Below, in pieces: positions 21,853 through 32,270 of a DNA stretch of 64,000 bases. Each line of letters begins with the position of its first letter. The first letter of the stretch is position 1. The position numbers were made by a program, and so were the translations under genes. The stretch is taken from contig NZ_JACBJG010000006.1 of assembly GCF_015910535.1 (NCBI RefSeq), positions 62,001-126,000 on the forward strand, written 5' to 3'. The DNA is from Saccharomonospora sp. NB11. GTDB lineage: Bacteria; Actinomycetota; Actinomycetes; Mycobacteriales; Pseudonocardiaceae. The notes beneath the pieces are model-generated. The model ran no database searches, was not told the DNA's origin, and saw nothing but the letters and a program-made list of their open reading frames with translations.

Positions 21853-22917
21853 ATGTCCGTTTTCGGTGAGGTCTGGGTCTACAGCGCGGTCGCGTTCGTG
21901 CTGGGGGCGTTCCTCGCCTGGCTCTTCCTCGTGCGGCCCGCGCAGAAGCGCATCGGCGAGTTGGAACGGCGGCTCGCCTCGGTGGCGGGCGCGTCGAGGT
22001 CGGACTCGGCGCAGCGTACCCGCGTCGCCCCGCCGGTGCGGTCCGGCAACGAGTTCGACGAGCCCGGCGAGTCCACGACGCCCCCCACGCGGCACTTCGA
22101 CCCCGCGCCGGAGCCCTCGGGCGAGCGTGAGGCCACCGAACACCTCGCCGCCGCGCCGAGCTGGCCCGAGCGCGACAGTCTCCAGGGGCGCAAGCCGAAG
22201 TCCGAGATCGACGACCTCGACGAGGACTTCGCGCGCGTCGACGACCTGGACGACGAGGACGACACCGGCGGCCTGCTGGGCGGTCTGCCCCCGCACGTGG
22301 ACGAGCCCACGCAGATCCACAGCGCGCGTGGCGGCGATCTGGGGCTCGGTGTCGAGTCTGCGGATGCCGCCGACTCCGCTGGTGGCCGTCGCGGCGGCAG
22401 CCTGTTCGAACCCGCTCCGGTCGACGAGCCGGAGGACGCGCCGCCCACCTACGCGTTCGGCGACCGGCTCGCCGGTCTCGACGCCGACGACGCGGAACCG
22501 GTGGAGCGCACCACGATGCTGCCCAAGCGGCAGCCCGGTCGCACGCAGATGGAGAGCTTCGAGCCGGTGCGTCCCAGCCAGCCGTCGATGCGCCCGATGG
22601 AACGCCGGGAGCCCGGTCCGCAGAAGAGCGGTTCGTTGTTCGAGCCCGCGGTCGCGCCGTCGAACACGGCACCGCCGGCGCGTGAACCCGCGGCCACCAC
22701 GTCGCTGCCCGGTCCCTTCGGACCCGGCTCGGCGATGCCCAAGCCCGGCGGTGGGCAGCCGTCGGACGAGTTCCCGGTGAAGGCCAGCGTCACCGACCTG
22801 CGTTACTGCACCGAGGACTCGCCGGACTACGAGCACATGGTGGCCGAGGTGTGGTTCCGCAGCCCGGCCGACGCGGAGCGCGTCGGTTTCCGGCCCCTGC
22901 CCCCGTCGCGGTCCTGA
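21853..22917 (+). CDS. Single-pass membrane protein with C-terminal sunset domain
   Basis: 354-residue protein starting at ATG 21853, 13 bp after the prenyl synthase. It has one N-terminal transmembrane helix (about 9-26), then a long acidic, proline-rich and probably disordered linker. The C-terminal module (about 310-350) is FPVKASVTDLRYCTEDSP...AEVWFRSPADAERVGF, resembling the 'sunset' domain first described in the mycobacterial ArfC channel accessory protein. The domain is thought to be a small extracytoplasmic or binding module; its ligand is not established. Function here is unknown. Confidence 0.7.
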   Translation: MSVFGEVWVYSAVAFVLGAFLAWLFLVRPAQKRIGELERRLASVAGASRSDSAQRTRVAPPVRSGNEFDEPGESTTPPTRHFDPAPEPSGEREATEHLAAAPSWPERDSLQGRKPKSEIDDLDEDFARVDDLDDEDDTGGLLGGLPPHVDEPTQIHSARGGDLGLGVESADAADSAGGRRGGSLFEPAPVDEPEDAPPTYAFGDRLAGLDADDAEPVERTTMLPKRQPGRTQMESFEPVRPSQPSMRPMERREPGPQKSGSLFEPAVAPSNTAPPAREPAATTSLPGPFGPGSAMPKPGGGQPSDEFPVKASVTDLRYCTEDSPDYEHMVAEVWFRSPADAERVGFRPLPPSRS

Positions 22918-22923
22918 GCACGA

Positions 22924-22969
22924 ACGAGGAAGGGGCACCCACCACGCCGGGTGGGTGCCCCTTCCTCGT
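22924..22969. terminator. Bidirectional terminator between sunset gene and korB
   Basis: A perfect 19-bp stem (22924-22942 with 22951-22969) and an 8-nt loop, placed exactly between convergent genes. One of the strongest hairpins in the window. Confidence 0.88.
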
Positions 22970-22980
22970 GTCCTGACGGG

Positions 22981-24041
<1,061 letters not shown>

Positions 24042-24045
<4 letters not shown>

Positions 24046-26003
24046 TTGACCGCGGCCTCCTTGCTCGCTGTGCGGTGGGCGATGTCGGTGAACACGTGCT
24101 CCAGCTCCTCGGCCTTGAACGGCAGCCCCGCGATCTTGGTGTGGGAGTGGACGTCCACGAGGTACTTCGCGCGCAGCAGCGCGGCGAGCTGCCCCATGTT
24201 CATCTCCGGCACGACCACGGTGTCGTACGAGCGCAGCAGCTCGCCGAGGTTCGCCGGGAACGGGTTGAGGTGACGGAGGTGGGCCTGCGCGATCGGGATG
24301 CCCTTGCGGCGCACCCGCCTGCAGGCGGCACCGATCGGCCCGTACGTGGACCCCCACCCGAGCGCCAGCACGCGAGCCTGCCCATTGCTGGGGTCGTCGA
24401 CCTCCACGTCGGGCACGTCGATGCCGTCCACCTTGGCCTGGCGGAGGCGGACCATCTTGTCGTGGTTCTCGGGGTCGTACGAGATGCTGCCCTTGCCGTC
24501 GGCCTTCTCCAGACCACCCACGCGGTGTTGCAGACCGGGCGTGCCCGGGACCGCCCACTCGCGGGCCAGCGTCTCGGGGTCGCGCACGTAGGGCCAGAAC
24601 TCGTCCGAACCGTCGAGCGCGTTCGGCTTGTCCGCGAACGTCACCCGCAGGTCGGGCAGCTTCTCCACGTCGGGGATCAGCCACGGCTCCGAGCCGTTGG
24701 CGATGGCTCCGTCGGAGAGCAGGAGCACCGGCGTGCGGTAGGTGAGGGCGATGCGGGTGGCCTCCAGCACGGCGTCGAAGCAGTCCGACGGCGAACGCGG
24801 CGCCACCACCGGCACGGGCGACTCGCCGTTACGGCCGTACATGGCCTGCAGCAGGTCGGCCTGCTCGGTCTTGGTGGGCAGCCCCGTGGACGGCCCGCCA
24901 CGCTGGACGTCGATCACCAGCAGCGGCAGCTCGATCATCACGCCGAGGCCGATGGTCTCGGACTTCAACGCGAGCCCGGGCCCGGAGGTCGACGTGACCC
25001 CCAGGGCACCGCCGTAGGAGGCGCCGAGCGCGGCACCGATGCCTGCGATCTCGTCCTCGGCCTGGAAGGTGATGACACCGAAGTTCTTGTGCTTGGACAG
25101 CTCGTGCAGGATGTCCGACGCCGGGGTGATCGGGTAGGTGCCGAGCAGCACCGGCAGGTCGGACAGTCGTCCCGCGGCCACGATGCCGTACGCCAGGGCC
25201 GTGTTGCCGGTGATCTGCCGGTAGGTGCCCTTCGGCAGCTTCGCGGGCGCCACCTCGAACGTCGTCTTGAACGCCTCGGTGGTCTCGCCGTAGTTCCAGC
25301 CCGCGCGGAACGCCAGGATGTTGGCCTCCGCGATCTGCGGCTTCGCGGCGAACTTCTCCCGCAGGAACGCCTCGGTGCCCTCGGTCGGCCGGTGGTACAT
25401 CCACGAGAGCAGCCCGAGCGCGAACATGTTCTTGCAGCGCTCGGCGTCCTTCTTGCCGAGCCCCGTGTCCGCGAGCGCGCCCTGCGTCAAGGTCGACATC
25501 GCGACCTCGTAGACCTCGAACGCCGACAGCGTGTCGTCGGTCAGCGGGTCGACGTCGTAGCCGACCTTGCTCAGGTTGCGTTTGGTGAACTCGTCGGTGT
25601 TGACGATGACCATGCCGCCCTGGGGCACGTCGCCGATGTTGGCCTTCAGCGCGGCCGGGTTCATGGCCACCAGCACGTCGGGTCGGTCGCCCGGGGTGAG
25701 GATGTCGTAGTCGGCGAAGTGGACCTGGAAACTGGAGACGCCGGGGATGGTGCCCTGCGGCGCCCGGATCTCGGCGGGGAAGTTGGGCAGTGTGGCGAGG
25801 TCGTTGCCGAACGCGGCGGCCTCGGAGGTGAATCGGTCACCCGTCAACTGCATGCCGTCGCCCGAGTCGCCCGCGAACCGGATGACGACGCGGTCCAGTC
25901 GGCTGACCTCGGTCGAACGGGGCCCGCTGGCGACGTTTCCCCCCTCCGGGGCGTCGGCGTCCCTGACGCCGTCCCCGCCGCCTGCGCCTGCGCTAGTGGT
26001 CAT
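24042..26003 (-). CDS. korA: 2-oxoacid:ferredoxin oxidoreductase, fused gamma-alpha subunit (KorA-type)
   Basis: 653-residue protein in which the gamma domain (FAGDSGDGMQLTGDRF near residues 42-57, then IRAPQGTIPGVSSFQVHF) is fused to the alpha domain (GNTALAYGIVAAG, the PITPASDILHEL segment, [11 protein letters not shown]). This is the two-gene KorAB architecture known from mycobacteria and Streptomyces. It transfers electrons to ferredoxin rather than NAD+. A Lrp/AsnC gene lies 147 bp upstream on the same strand, separated by a perfect hairpin. Confidence 0.92.
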
Positions 26004-26072
26004 GGGTCAGCAAATCCCTCTCTCCGGACTCCGGCGCGCGACGCGCTCATACCTCGAGATTACTTGTCGTTC

Positions 26073-26094
26073 CACAGCGTCGTCGGACGCTGTG
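26073..26094. promoter_or_regulatory. Inverted repeat between lrp-like gene and korA
   Basis: CACAGCGTC-GTCG-GACGCTGTG is a perfect 9-bp inverted repeat. It lies 55 bp after the regulator stop and 70 bp before korA. It lacks a U-tract, so it may be an operator for korAB or a weak terminator for the regulator. Confidence 0.5.
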
Positions 26095-26149
26095 ATCCGA
26101 CTTACCTGTAACCGGCGGTAACACCATACCCCTGTCCCAGCCGCTGGAA

Positions 26150-26596
26150 TCAACGCCCTGGATCCGGTGGCCTTTCGAGCAGCGTCGACAGCACCACGGT
26201 GGACACCGTCCTGTCGATGATCTCCAACCCGCGAAGGCGCTCCAACGCATCCTCCAAATGGTGAATGTCGGCCGCCCGCAGGTGCACGATCGCGTCCGCG
26301 GCCCCCGACACCGTGTAGGCGGCCACGACCTCGGGCAACGGCTCCAGGTGCGACCGGATGCGGGCCGGTGAGACGTTGCCCTGGCAGTGGACCTCGACGA
26401 ACGCCTCCGTGCCCCAACCGAGCGCTTCCGGGTCCACCACCGCGGTGAAACCGCGCAGCACGCCCGTCTCCAGCAGACGGTCGACCCGTCGCTTCACCGC
26501 GGGAGCGGACAGGCCGACGACCTTTCCGATCTCCGCGTAGCTCGACCGCGCGTTGGCAACCAAGCACGAAACGATGCGTTGATCCAGCGTGTTCAT
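26150..26596 (-). CDS. Lrp/AsnC family transcriptional regulator
   Basis: 148-residue protein with an N-terminal AsnC-type winged helix (MNTLDQRIVSCL...YAEIGKVVGLSAPAVKRRVDRLLETG) and a C-terminal RAM ligand-binding domain (VEVHCQG..., YTVSGAADAIVHL). The ATG at 26596 fits the family start 'LD..I...L'. It is divergent from the dimethylargininase-like gene with a 74-bp shared control region containing a palindrome, so it probably senses an amino acid (possibly an arginine-type compound) and controls both. Confidence 0.88.
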   Translation of the reverse strand: MNTLDQRIVSCLVANARSSYAEIGKVVGLSAPAVKRRVDRLLETGVLRGFTAVVDPEALGWGTEAFVEVHCQGNVSPARIRSHLEPLPEVVAAYTVSGAADAIVHLRAADIHHLEDALERLRGLEIIDRTVSTVVLSTLLERPPDPGR

Positions 26597-26620
26597 GCGC
26601 AACAAATAGCACACCGATGC

Positions 26621-26642
26621 GCAATCAATGACAATTGATCGC
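26621..26642. promoter_or_regulatory. Putative Lrp-type operator in the divergent region
   Basis: ATCAAT-GACA-ATTGAT (26624-26639) is a perfect inverted repeat, extended by GC/GC with one mismatch on each side. It sits in the only AT-rich stretch between the divergent genes. TGCGCA words recur on either side (near 26595, 26618 and 26653). Confidence 0.5.
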
Positions 26643-26670
26643 CGGATAACGCTGCGCATACATTCGATGC

Positions 26671-27495
26671 ATGCGCGTACCCCTGCCTCGTCACTACGTG
26701 ATGTGCCCGCCCCGGTACTTCGCCGTGGACTACGCCATCAACCCCTGGATGGACCCCGACGCGCCCGTCGACCCGGAGCGTGCTCTGCGCCAGTGGACGG
26801 AACTGCGGGACACGTATCGCAGGCTGGGACACCTCGTGGACGAGGTGGAACCGCAGCCCGGACTGCCGGACATGGTGTTCGCCGCCAACTCGGGCACCGT
26901 CGTGGACGGCCGTGTCCTCGGTGCCAAGTTCGCCAACCCGCAACGCGCCGCCGAGGCCGAACACTTCCGTCGTTGGTTCGTCGAGCACGGCTTCCACGAC
27001 GTGACGATGCCGCAGGAGACCAACGAGGCCGAGGGCGACTTCACCTGGACCGGGCGGCTGATGCTCGCCGGGACCGGGTTCCGCACCGACCCCCGCGCCC
27101 ACGCGGAGGCCCAGGAGGTGCTGGGCGTGCCCGTGGTGACACTGCGCCTGGTGGATCCGCGCTACTACCACCTCGACACCGCGTTGTTCGTGCTCTCCGA
27201 GGCCACCGACGAGCGGCCCGCGCACATCGCCTACTACCCGGAGGCGTTCTCGCCGGGGTCGCAGGCCGCGCTGCGCAGGCTCTTCCCCGACGCGGTGGTG
27301 GCCGACGCCGACGACGCCGCGTGCTTCGGCCTCAACGCGATCTCCGACGGCCGCCACGTGGTGCTGCCCGTGGAGGCGACGGCGCTGGCCGAGAAGGTCG
27401 CCGCACAGGGCTACGAGCCGGTGTTCGTGGACATCTCCGAACTCCGTAAGGCCGGCGGTGGCCCGAAGTGCTGCACGATGGAGATCCGCAAGTAA
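26671..27495 (+). CDS. ddaH: Dimethylarginine dimethylaminohydrolase-like protein
   Basis: 274-residue amidinotransferase/dimethylargininase-fold enzyme. Expected catalytic residues are visible: Glu121 in EGDF, His167 in YYHLDT and the probable nucleophile Cys267 in GGGPKCCT. Family members hydrolyse methylated arginines to citrulline plus methylamines, or act on arginine/ornithine derivatives; the exact substrate is not determined by these motifs. It is divergent from an Lrp/AsnC regulator, consistent with amino-acid-responsive expression. Confidence 0.82.
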   Translation: MRVPLPRHYVMCPPRYFAVDYAINPWMDPDAPVDPERALRQWTELRDTYRRLGHLVDEVEPQPGLPDMVFAANSGTVVDGRVLGAKFANPQRAAEAEHFRRWFVEHGFHDVTMPQETNEAEGDFTWTGRLMLAGTGFRTDPRAHAEAQEVLGVPVVTLRLVDPRYYHLDTALFVLSEATDERPAHIAYYPEAFSPGSQAALRRLFPDAVVADADDAACFGLNAISDGRHVVLPVEATALAEKVAAQGYEPVFVDISELRKAGGGPKCCTMEIRK

Positions 27496-27514
27496 CCCTG
27501 TGGGTCCCCGACGT

Positions 27515-27626
27515 CGTGTCCGCGAGCTGCGCACGCGTGTCCGCGCCGCACGTCGCAGGCATGCGTGCGCAGGGCGCCAACACGCGTGCACAGGGTGCGG
27601 GCATGCGTTCAGGAGGCGCGGACACG
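27515..27626. repeat. Intergenic ~21-bp period GC-rich repeats
   Basis: Five to six imperfect units with a 21-bp period fill the gap between the convergent ddaH and ABC permease genes and run into the permease 3' end. CGTGTCCGCG occurs at 27515 and 27536 and inverted (CGCGGACACG) at 27617-27626. Units starting at 27557, 27578 and 27599 share [AC]A[CT]GCGTG and a following CAGG. The arms could fold into a large hairpin and serve as a bidirectional terminator. Confidence 0.55.
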
Positions 27627-28460
27627 CGCCAGGCGGTTCAGCACCAGCGCGGCGGCGAACAGGGCTCCGGCCGCGAGGCCGATGGTGCCGGGCACCGACG
27701 AGTCGAGTTCGAGGGCGGCGCGGTGGCCCAGCACCGAGCTGATCCAGCCGACAGCCACCGCGACCACGAGCATCGGGCCGAGGCGACGGGTCACCAGGCG
27801 GGCCGTCGCGGCGGGCACCACGAAGAACGTGATCACCAGGATCGCGCCGACACTGTCGAACGCCACCACGGCCGTGCCCGCCACGACGACGAGCAGCAGC
27901 CGCCCCACCAGCGCGCCGCGCAGGCCGGACAGCTCGGCGAAGTCGGGGTCGAACGTCGCCGCCGTCAGTGGCCGCCACAGCAGGGTCACGAACGCGGTGG
28001 TACAGACCGCTGTGAGCCCGGTGACCAGCAGTGACGTCGGCACGGCCGTGCCGAGGACCTCGACGGTGCGCAGCGGCGCGAACGTGATGTCGCCGTAGAT
28101 GGCCGAGTCCAGGTCGATGTGCGCGCCCGATGCGAAGCCGCTGATCCCGAGCACGCCCAGCGAGAACAGCGCCGGGAACGCCAGGGCGAGCGCGGCGTCA
28201 CTGGCCACGAGACCGGTGCGGCGCAGCCACTCCGACCCGGCGACGCAGGCCACGCCGAACGCGGTGGCGCCGAGCACCGTGGCCGCCGAGGCGCGGTCGC
28301 CGGTCACGAGGAACACGAGCACGATCCCCGGCAGCACGGCGTGGCTGACGGCGTCGGGCAGCAGCGCCTGACGCCGCAGCAGCAGGAAGCTCCCGAGCAA
28401 CGCGCACGACGTCGACAGCAGTCCGGCGATCACCACGATCAACACGTCGTCGCCGCTCAT
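27609..28460 (-). CDS. Metal ABC transporter permease (second)
   Basis: 283-residue ABC-3 family membrane subunit with 7-9 transmembrane helices. It has the family's early motif LLRRQALLPDAVSHAVLPGI, the coupling region with the ATPase. ATG at 28460 overlaps the upstream permease stop (ATGA). Last gene of a four-gene importer operon. Its 3' end overlaps the intergenic GC-rich repeat array. Confidence 0.88.
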   Translation of the reverse strand: MSGDDVLIVVIAGLLSTSCALLGSFLLLRRQALLPDAVSHAVLPGIVLVFLVTGDRASAATVLGATAFGVACVAGSEWLRRTGLVASDAALALAFPALFSLGVLGISGFASGAHIDLDSAIYGDITFAPLRTVEVLGTAVPTSLLVTGLTAVCTTAFVTLLWRPLTAATFDPDFAELSGLRGALVGRLLLVVVAGTAVVAFDSVGAILVITFFVVPAATARLVTRRLGPMLVVAVAVGWISSVLGHRAALELDSSVPGTIGLAAGALFAAALVLNRLARVRAS

Positions 28461-29356
28461 GAGACCCGCTCCGATCGCGTGCCCGAGCGTCCTCGACGCA
28501 GCCGGGCGAGCACTCCCCGCCTCGGCGCGAACAGCACCGACAGCAGCGCGACTCCGGTGGCGAGCAGCACGATCACCGGGCCCGCGGGCAGCTCGGCGCG
28601 GCCGGACAACACGCCGCCGACCGCTCCGCAGGCCGCCCCGATCGCACCGGACAGCGGCACGAGCGCGCCCAGCCGTTTCGTCACCTGCCGCGCGGCCACC
28701 ACGGGAGCCACGAGCAGCGCCACCATCAGGATCGCCCCCACGGTGCGGACGCCGAGGACGACGGCCAGCGCGAGCAGTCCGGTGCTCACCACGTCGACGA
28801 GCCACGTCGGCACTCCCGCCACCGCCGTGAAGCCGGGGTCGAACGCGGCGCTGCGCAACAACCGGAAGCCCAGCGCCACGATCACGCACCCCACCGCGCC
28901 GAGTGCGAGCGCGATTTCGATGTCGCGTTCGGACATTCCGGCGGTCTGACCGAGCAGGTAGGTCGTCAACCCCGCCTGACCACTGTTGCCGGAGGAGGCG
29001 AGGTGGGTGAGCAGCACGATGCCCAGCGACAGCGATACCGAGAGCACCACGCCGATCGCGGCGTCCGGCCGGAGGCGCCCCACGCGTTCGAGCGCGATCA
29101 TGGCGAAGGCCGCCAGCGCCGCCGACACGGTGGCGCCGAGCAACAGCACCTCGGGGACCTTGGCGCCGGTGACGAGGAAGGCGACCGCGACCCCGGCGAG
29201 GGTGCCGTGGCTCATCGCGTCGCCGAACATGCTGCGCCGCCGCAACACGGAGAGCGGCCCCAGGACACCGGCGATGAGTCCCACCACGGCGGTGCCCACC
29301 ACGACCACCGCGTCGGGATACGCCAGCGGTAGACCGGACAACACCGTCTCGATCAT
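28457..29356 (-). CDS. Metal ABC transporter permease (first)
   Basis: 299-residue ABC-3 family permease with the motif LRRRSMFGDAMSHGTLAGVA in its N-terminal third and about eight membrane helices. It overlaps the ATPase gene (ATGA). Two different permeases encoded in tandem suggest a heterodimeric channel, as in Mn/Fe/Zn systems such as MntCD or SitCD. Confidence 0.9.
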   Translation of the reverse strand: MIETVLSGLPLAYPDAVVVVGTAVVGLIAGVLGPLSVLRRRSMFGDAMSHGTLAGVAVAFLVTGAKVPEVLLLGATVSAALAAFAMIALERVGRLRPDAAIGVVLSVSLSLGIVLLTHLASSGNSGQAGLTTYLLGQTAGMSERDIEIALALGAVGCVIVALGFRLLRSAAFDPGFTAVAGVPTWLVDVVSTGLLALAVVLGVRTVGAILMVALLVAPVVAARQVTKRLGALVPLSGAIGAACGAVGGVLSGRAELPAGPVIVLLATGVALLSVLFAPRRGVLARLRRGRSGTRSERVS

Positions 29357-30138
29357 GAGTCGAGCACCAGGGGAGCCATGCCGTAGGCGCGTTCGAGGTG
29401 TTCGGCGGTGAGGACCTCCGAGGTGGCCCCGGCGGCGACCACGCCGCCGGCCAGCAGCACCGCGTGGTCGAACCGGCGCAGCACCGTGCGCAGGTCGTGG
29501 TGCACGGCGATCACCGACACCCCTCGCGCGCACAGGTCGGTGAGCACGTCGAGCAGCGCGGACTCGGTGCGGGCGTCCACGGCCGTGAACGGCTCGTCCA
29601 ACACCACGAGGTCGGCGCGTTGGGCGAGCGCGCGGGCGAGGAACACCCGCTGACGCTGACCGCCGGACAACTCGTCCAGGGGCCGATCGGCGAGTTCGAG
29701 CGCGCCGACCTGCTCCATCGCCTCGGCCACGATGACGTCATCGGAGTGCGTGAGCCGTCGCCACCAGCCGCGATGCGGGTAGCGGCCCATCTCCACCACC
29801 TGGACGGCGGTGATGGGGAAGTCGCTCGTCACCGAATCCTGCTGCGGCACGTACGCCACTCGCCGCCGCACTCGGGACAGCGGTTGCCCCAACAGCCGCA
29901 CGTGTCCTCGTACCACCGGAACGAGCCCGAGCGCGGCCTTCACGAGCGTCGACTTCCCCGCGCCGTTCGGCCCGACGACGGCGGTGAGAGTGGCGGTCGG
30001 GACCTCCACCTCGACGTCGGAGAACACGGTGCGGCCCCCGTAGGCCACGGTGAGGTCGGTGACGCTCAGCGCGGTGGTCGACTCGGTCGCGCGGCGCGAC
30101 GTCCACCGGGCTCGGGACGCTTTCGAGGTCGACGTCAT
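29353..30138 (-). CDS. Metal ABC transporter ATP-binding protein
   Basis: 261-residue ATPase with Walker A GPNGAGKST (about 57-65), signature LSGGQRQR, Walker B LVVLDEPF and the H-loop AVHHD. It has a basic N-terminal extension of about 20 residues. It energises uptake through the two downstream permeases. ATGA-type overlaps join it to both neighbours. Confidence 0.93.
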   Translation of the reverse strand: MTSTSKASRARWTSRRATESTTALSVTDLTVAYGGRTVFSDVEVEVPTATLTAVVGPNGAGKSTLVKAALGLVPVVRGHVRLLGQPLSRVRRRVAYVPQQDSVTSDFPITAVQVVEMGRYPHRGWWRRLTHSDDVIVAEAMEQVGALELADRPLDELSGGQRQRVFLARALAQRADLVVLDEPFTAVDARTESALLDVLTDLCARGVSVIAVHHDLRTVLRRFDHAVLLAGGVVAAGATSEVLTAEHLERAYGMAPLVLDS

Positions 30139-31154
30139 CGCAGTCCCTCCGCTATGCGTTCGGCGTTGGCTCGCACCATGCCCACGTACGTGCCGTCGGG
30201 GGTGCCGTCCTCACCCGTGGAGTCGGAGTACAGCGGCGCACCGAGCCGGGTCTCGCCGCCGCGCTGCCGGACGGCCGCGAGCACGGCGTTCACCGTCCGG
30301 TCGGACATGCTCGTCTCCACGAACACGGCGCCGACGTCGCGCGCGGTGACCACGTCGGCGACCCGCCCGATGTCGGCCGTGCTTGCCTCCTGCTCGGTCG
30401 AGATGCCCTGGATCGCCACCACGTCGAGGTCGAACGCCCTGCCGAAGTAGCGGAACGCGTCGTGCGAGGTCACGAGCACCCGCGAGCGTTCGGGCACGGA
30501 GCGCAGGAGCGCGCGGACCTCCTCGTCCAGCGCGAGCACCTGCTCGCGGTACGCATCGCCGCGTCGCCGGTAGTCGGCAGCGTGGGCGGGGTCGAGCTCG
30601 CCGAGCTGCGCGGTGATCGCGTCGACGACGTGCACCCACAGGCGCGGTTCGAACCACACGTGCGGGTCGTGCTCCTCCTCCGGTGCCGCACCCGCGGGCG
30701 GGGACAGCAGCAGGTGCTCGGGCACGGCCTCACCCGCGAACAGCACGGGCTTGCTCTCGGCCACGGCCTCCAACGTGCGGGTCAGCGACCCCTCCAGGTA
30801 CAGGCCGACGGCCACGACGGCGTCGGCCCGGCGCATCTCGGAGAGGTCGCTCGCCTTCGCCCGGTACAGGTGCGGGTCGACGCCGGGGCCCATGAGCCGC
30901 ACCGTGGACACGTGCTCGCCGCCGATCCGGCGGACGGTGTCGTCGAGGAACGTCGTGGTGGTCACCACGCGGAGCGGGGTGCCAGGCGGTTGACCGGCCG
31001 AGGCGGGCGAGTCCGAGGAGAGCGCGTACGTCACGGCGAGCGACACGGCGAGCGCGGTCGTCAGCACGACCGCCAGCAGCGCGCGCACGTCCCTGCGTCG
31101 CGCCCGCCGACGTCGACGGGCGAGGGACACCGCGTCGTCGGACCCCACGATCAC
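30135..31154 (-). CDS. Metal ABC transporter substrate-binding protein (TroA/ZnuA class)
   Basis: 339-residue periplasmic-type binding protein with one N-terminal membrane segment (about 24-44) but no lipobox cysteine, so probably membrane-tethered. The inferred metal ligands are His95 (DPHLY), His165 (DPHVWF), His231 (TSHDAF) and Asp311 (YSDST). Three His plus one Asp is the TroA pattern, compatible with zinc or manganese; the Glu found in strict Mn-binding MntC/PsaA proteins is His here. No His-rich loop, only a short EEEHD stretch. GTG start, first gene of the operon. Confidence 0.88.
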   Translation of the reverse strand: MIVGSDDAVSLARRRRRARRRDVRALLAVVLTTALAVSLAVTYALSSDSPASAGQPPGTPLRVVTTTTFLDDTVRRIGGEHVSTVRLMGPGVDPHLYRAKASDLSEMRRADAVVAVGLYLEGSLTRTLEAVAESKPVLFAGEAVPEHLLLSPPAGAAPEEEHDPHVWFEPRLWVHVVDAITAQLGELDPAHAADYRRRGDAYREQVLALDEEVRALLRSVPERSRVLVTSHDAFRYFGRAFDLDVVAIQGISTEQEASTADIGRVADVVTARDVGAVFVETSMSDRTVNAVLAAVRQRGGETRLGAPLYSDSTGEDGTPDGTYVGMVRANAERIAEGLR

Positions 31155-31167
31155 CCCGTTTCGCTAC

Positions 31168-31199
31168 ACCGAACTTCAGCGTAAGCCGAACCGAACTTC
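31168..31199. promoter_or_regulatory. 10-bp direct repeats upstream of the metal importer
   Basis: ACCGAACTTC occurs at 31168-31177 and 31190-31199, a 22-bp offset (two helical turns), 14 bp upstream of the importer start. The location suits a metalloregulator site, but the motif does not match Zur or MntR consensus sequences that I can recall. Confidence 0.4.
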
Positions 31200-31394
31200 C
31201 TGGCCATGGTGATGCGGGCCGCACTGCGCCACGGCACCACCCTCGGCGGGGTACCCGGCGGAGTCCTGCGTCACGATTGCGGTGAGGTCCCGGACAGCCG
31301 CGGAACACCATCCCGAACGGACTCGTTCGACTCGTGGGGGACGAATGCTCGACAGCAGGCGTCTCACCAGGTCGGGGAAACGGAGGCGGAGTAC

Positions 31395-32258
31395 GTGCAC
31401 AGTCATCGCAACGGGTTGAAGACTGCCGTGCTGCTCGGCCTGCTCAGCGCGCTGATCATCGCGATCAGCGGTCTGTTCGGCCGAGGCGCACTCGTCATCG
31501 GGCTGCTCGTCGCGCTCGCCGTCAACGGCTACGCGTACTTCAACTCCGACAAGCTGGCCCTGCGCGCCATGCGAGCCAGGCCGGTGTCGGAGGCGGAGCA
31601 GCCCGTCATGTTCCGGATCGTGCGCGAGCTGGCGACGTCGGCCCGGCAACCGATGCCCCGCCTCTACGTGAGCCCCACACAGGCCCCCAACGCCTTCGCC
31701 ACCGGCCGCAACCCGCGCAACGCGGCCGTCTGCTGCACCACGGGCATCCTCCGGCTGCTCGACGAGCGCGAGCTGCGCGCCGTCCTCGGCCACGAGCTCT
31801 CCCACGTCTACAACCGCGACATCCTGATCTCCAGCGTCGCGGGCGCGCTCGCGAGCGTGGTGAGCTTCCTGGCGAACATGGCGATGTTCGCCGGCGCGTT
31901 CGGCGGCAACCGTGGCGGAGGCGGAAACCCGCTGGCCACCCTGTTGATCGTCATTCTCGGGCCCATCGCCGCCGGGATCATCCGCATGAGCGTGAGCCGG
32001 TCACGAGAGTTCCAGGCCGACGCGTCGGGCGCGGAACTCACCGGCGATCCGCTGGGGCTGGCGTCGGCGTTGCGGAAGCTCCAGCAGGGCACGCGAGCCC
32101 TGCCGTTGGCTCCCGAGCCCAAGGTGGTGTCGCAGTCGCACCTGATGATCGCCAACCCGTTCCGCCCCGGCGAGCGGATGTCGCAGTTGTTCTCCACCCA
32201 CCCGCCCATCGAGGAGCGGGTCCGCAGGTTGGAGGACATGGCCCGCCGCCCGTTCTGA
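31395..32258 (+). CDS. htpX: Protease HtpX homolog
   Basis: 287-residue membrane zinc metalloprotease (M48). The zinc motif HELSH is at 133-137 and the third ligand Glu205 lies in [13 protein letters not shown]. Transmembrane segments occur near 10-25, 30-46, 146-165 and 180-197. I chose GTG 31395 because GGAGG at 31382-31386 is correctly spaced and the protein then has the family length; the frame extends about 60 codons upstream without homology. HtpX-type proteases degrade misfolded membrane proteins. Convergent with rmlA. Confidence 0.92.
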   Translation: MHSHRNGLKTAVLLGLLSALIIAISGLFGRGALVIGLLVALAVNGYAYFNSDKLALRAMRARPVSEAEQPVMFRIVRELATSARQPMPRLYVSPTQAPNAFATGRNPRNAAVCCTTGILRLLDERELRAVLGHELSHVYNRDILISSVAGALASVVSFLANMAMFAGAFGGNRGGGGNPLATLLIVILGPIAAGIIRMSVSRSREFQADASGAELTGDPLGLASALRKLQQGTRALPLAPEPKVVSQSHLMIANPFRPGERMSQLFSTHPPIEERVRRLEDMARRPF

Positions 32259-32270
32259 CGGCGGGAACGG

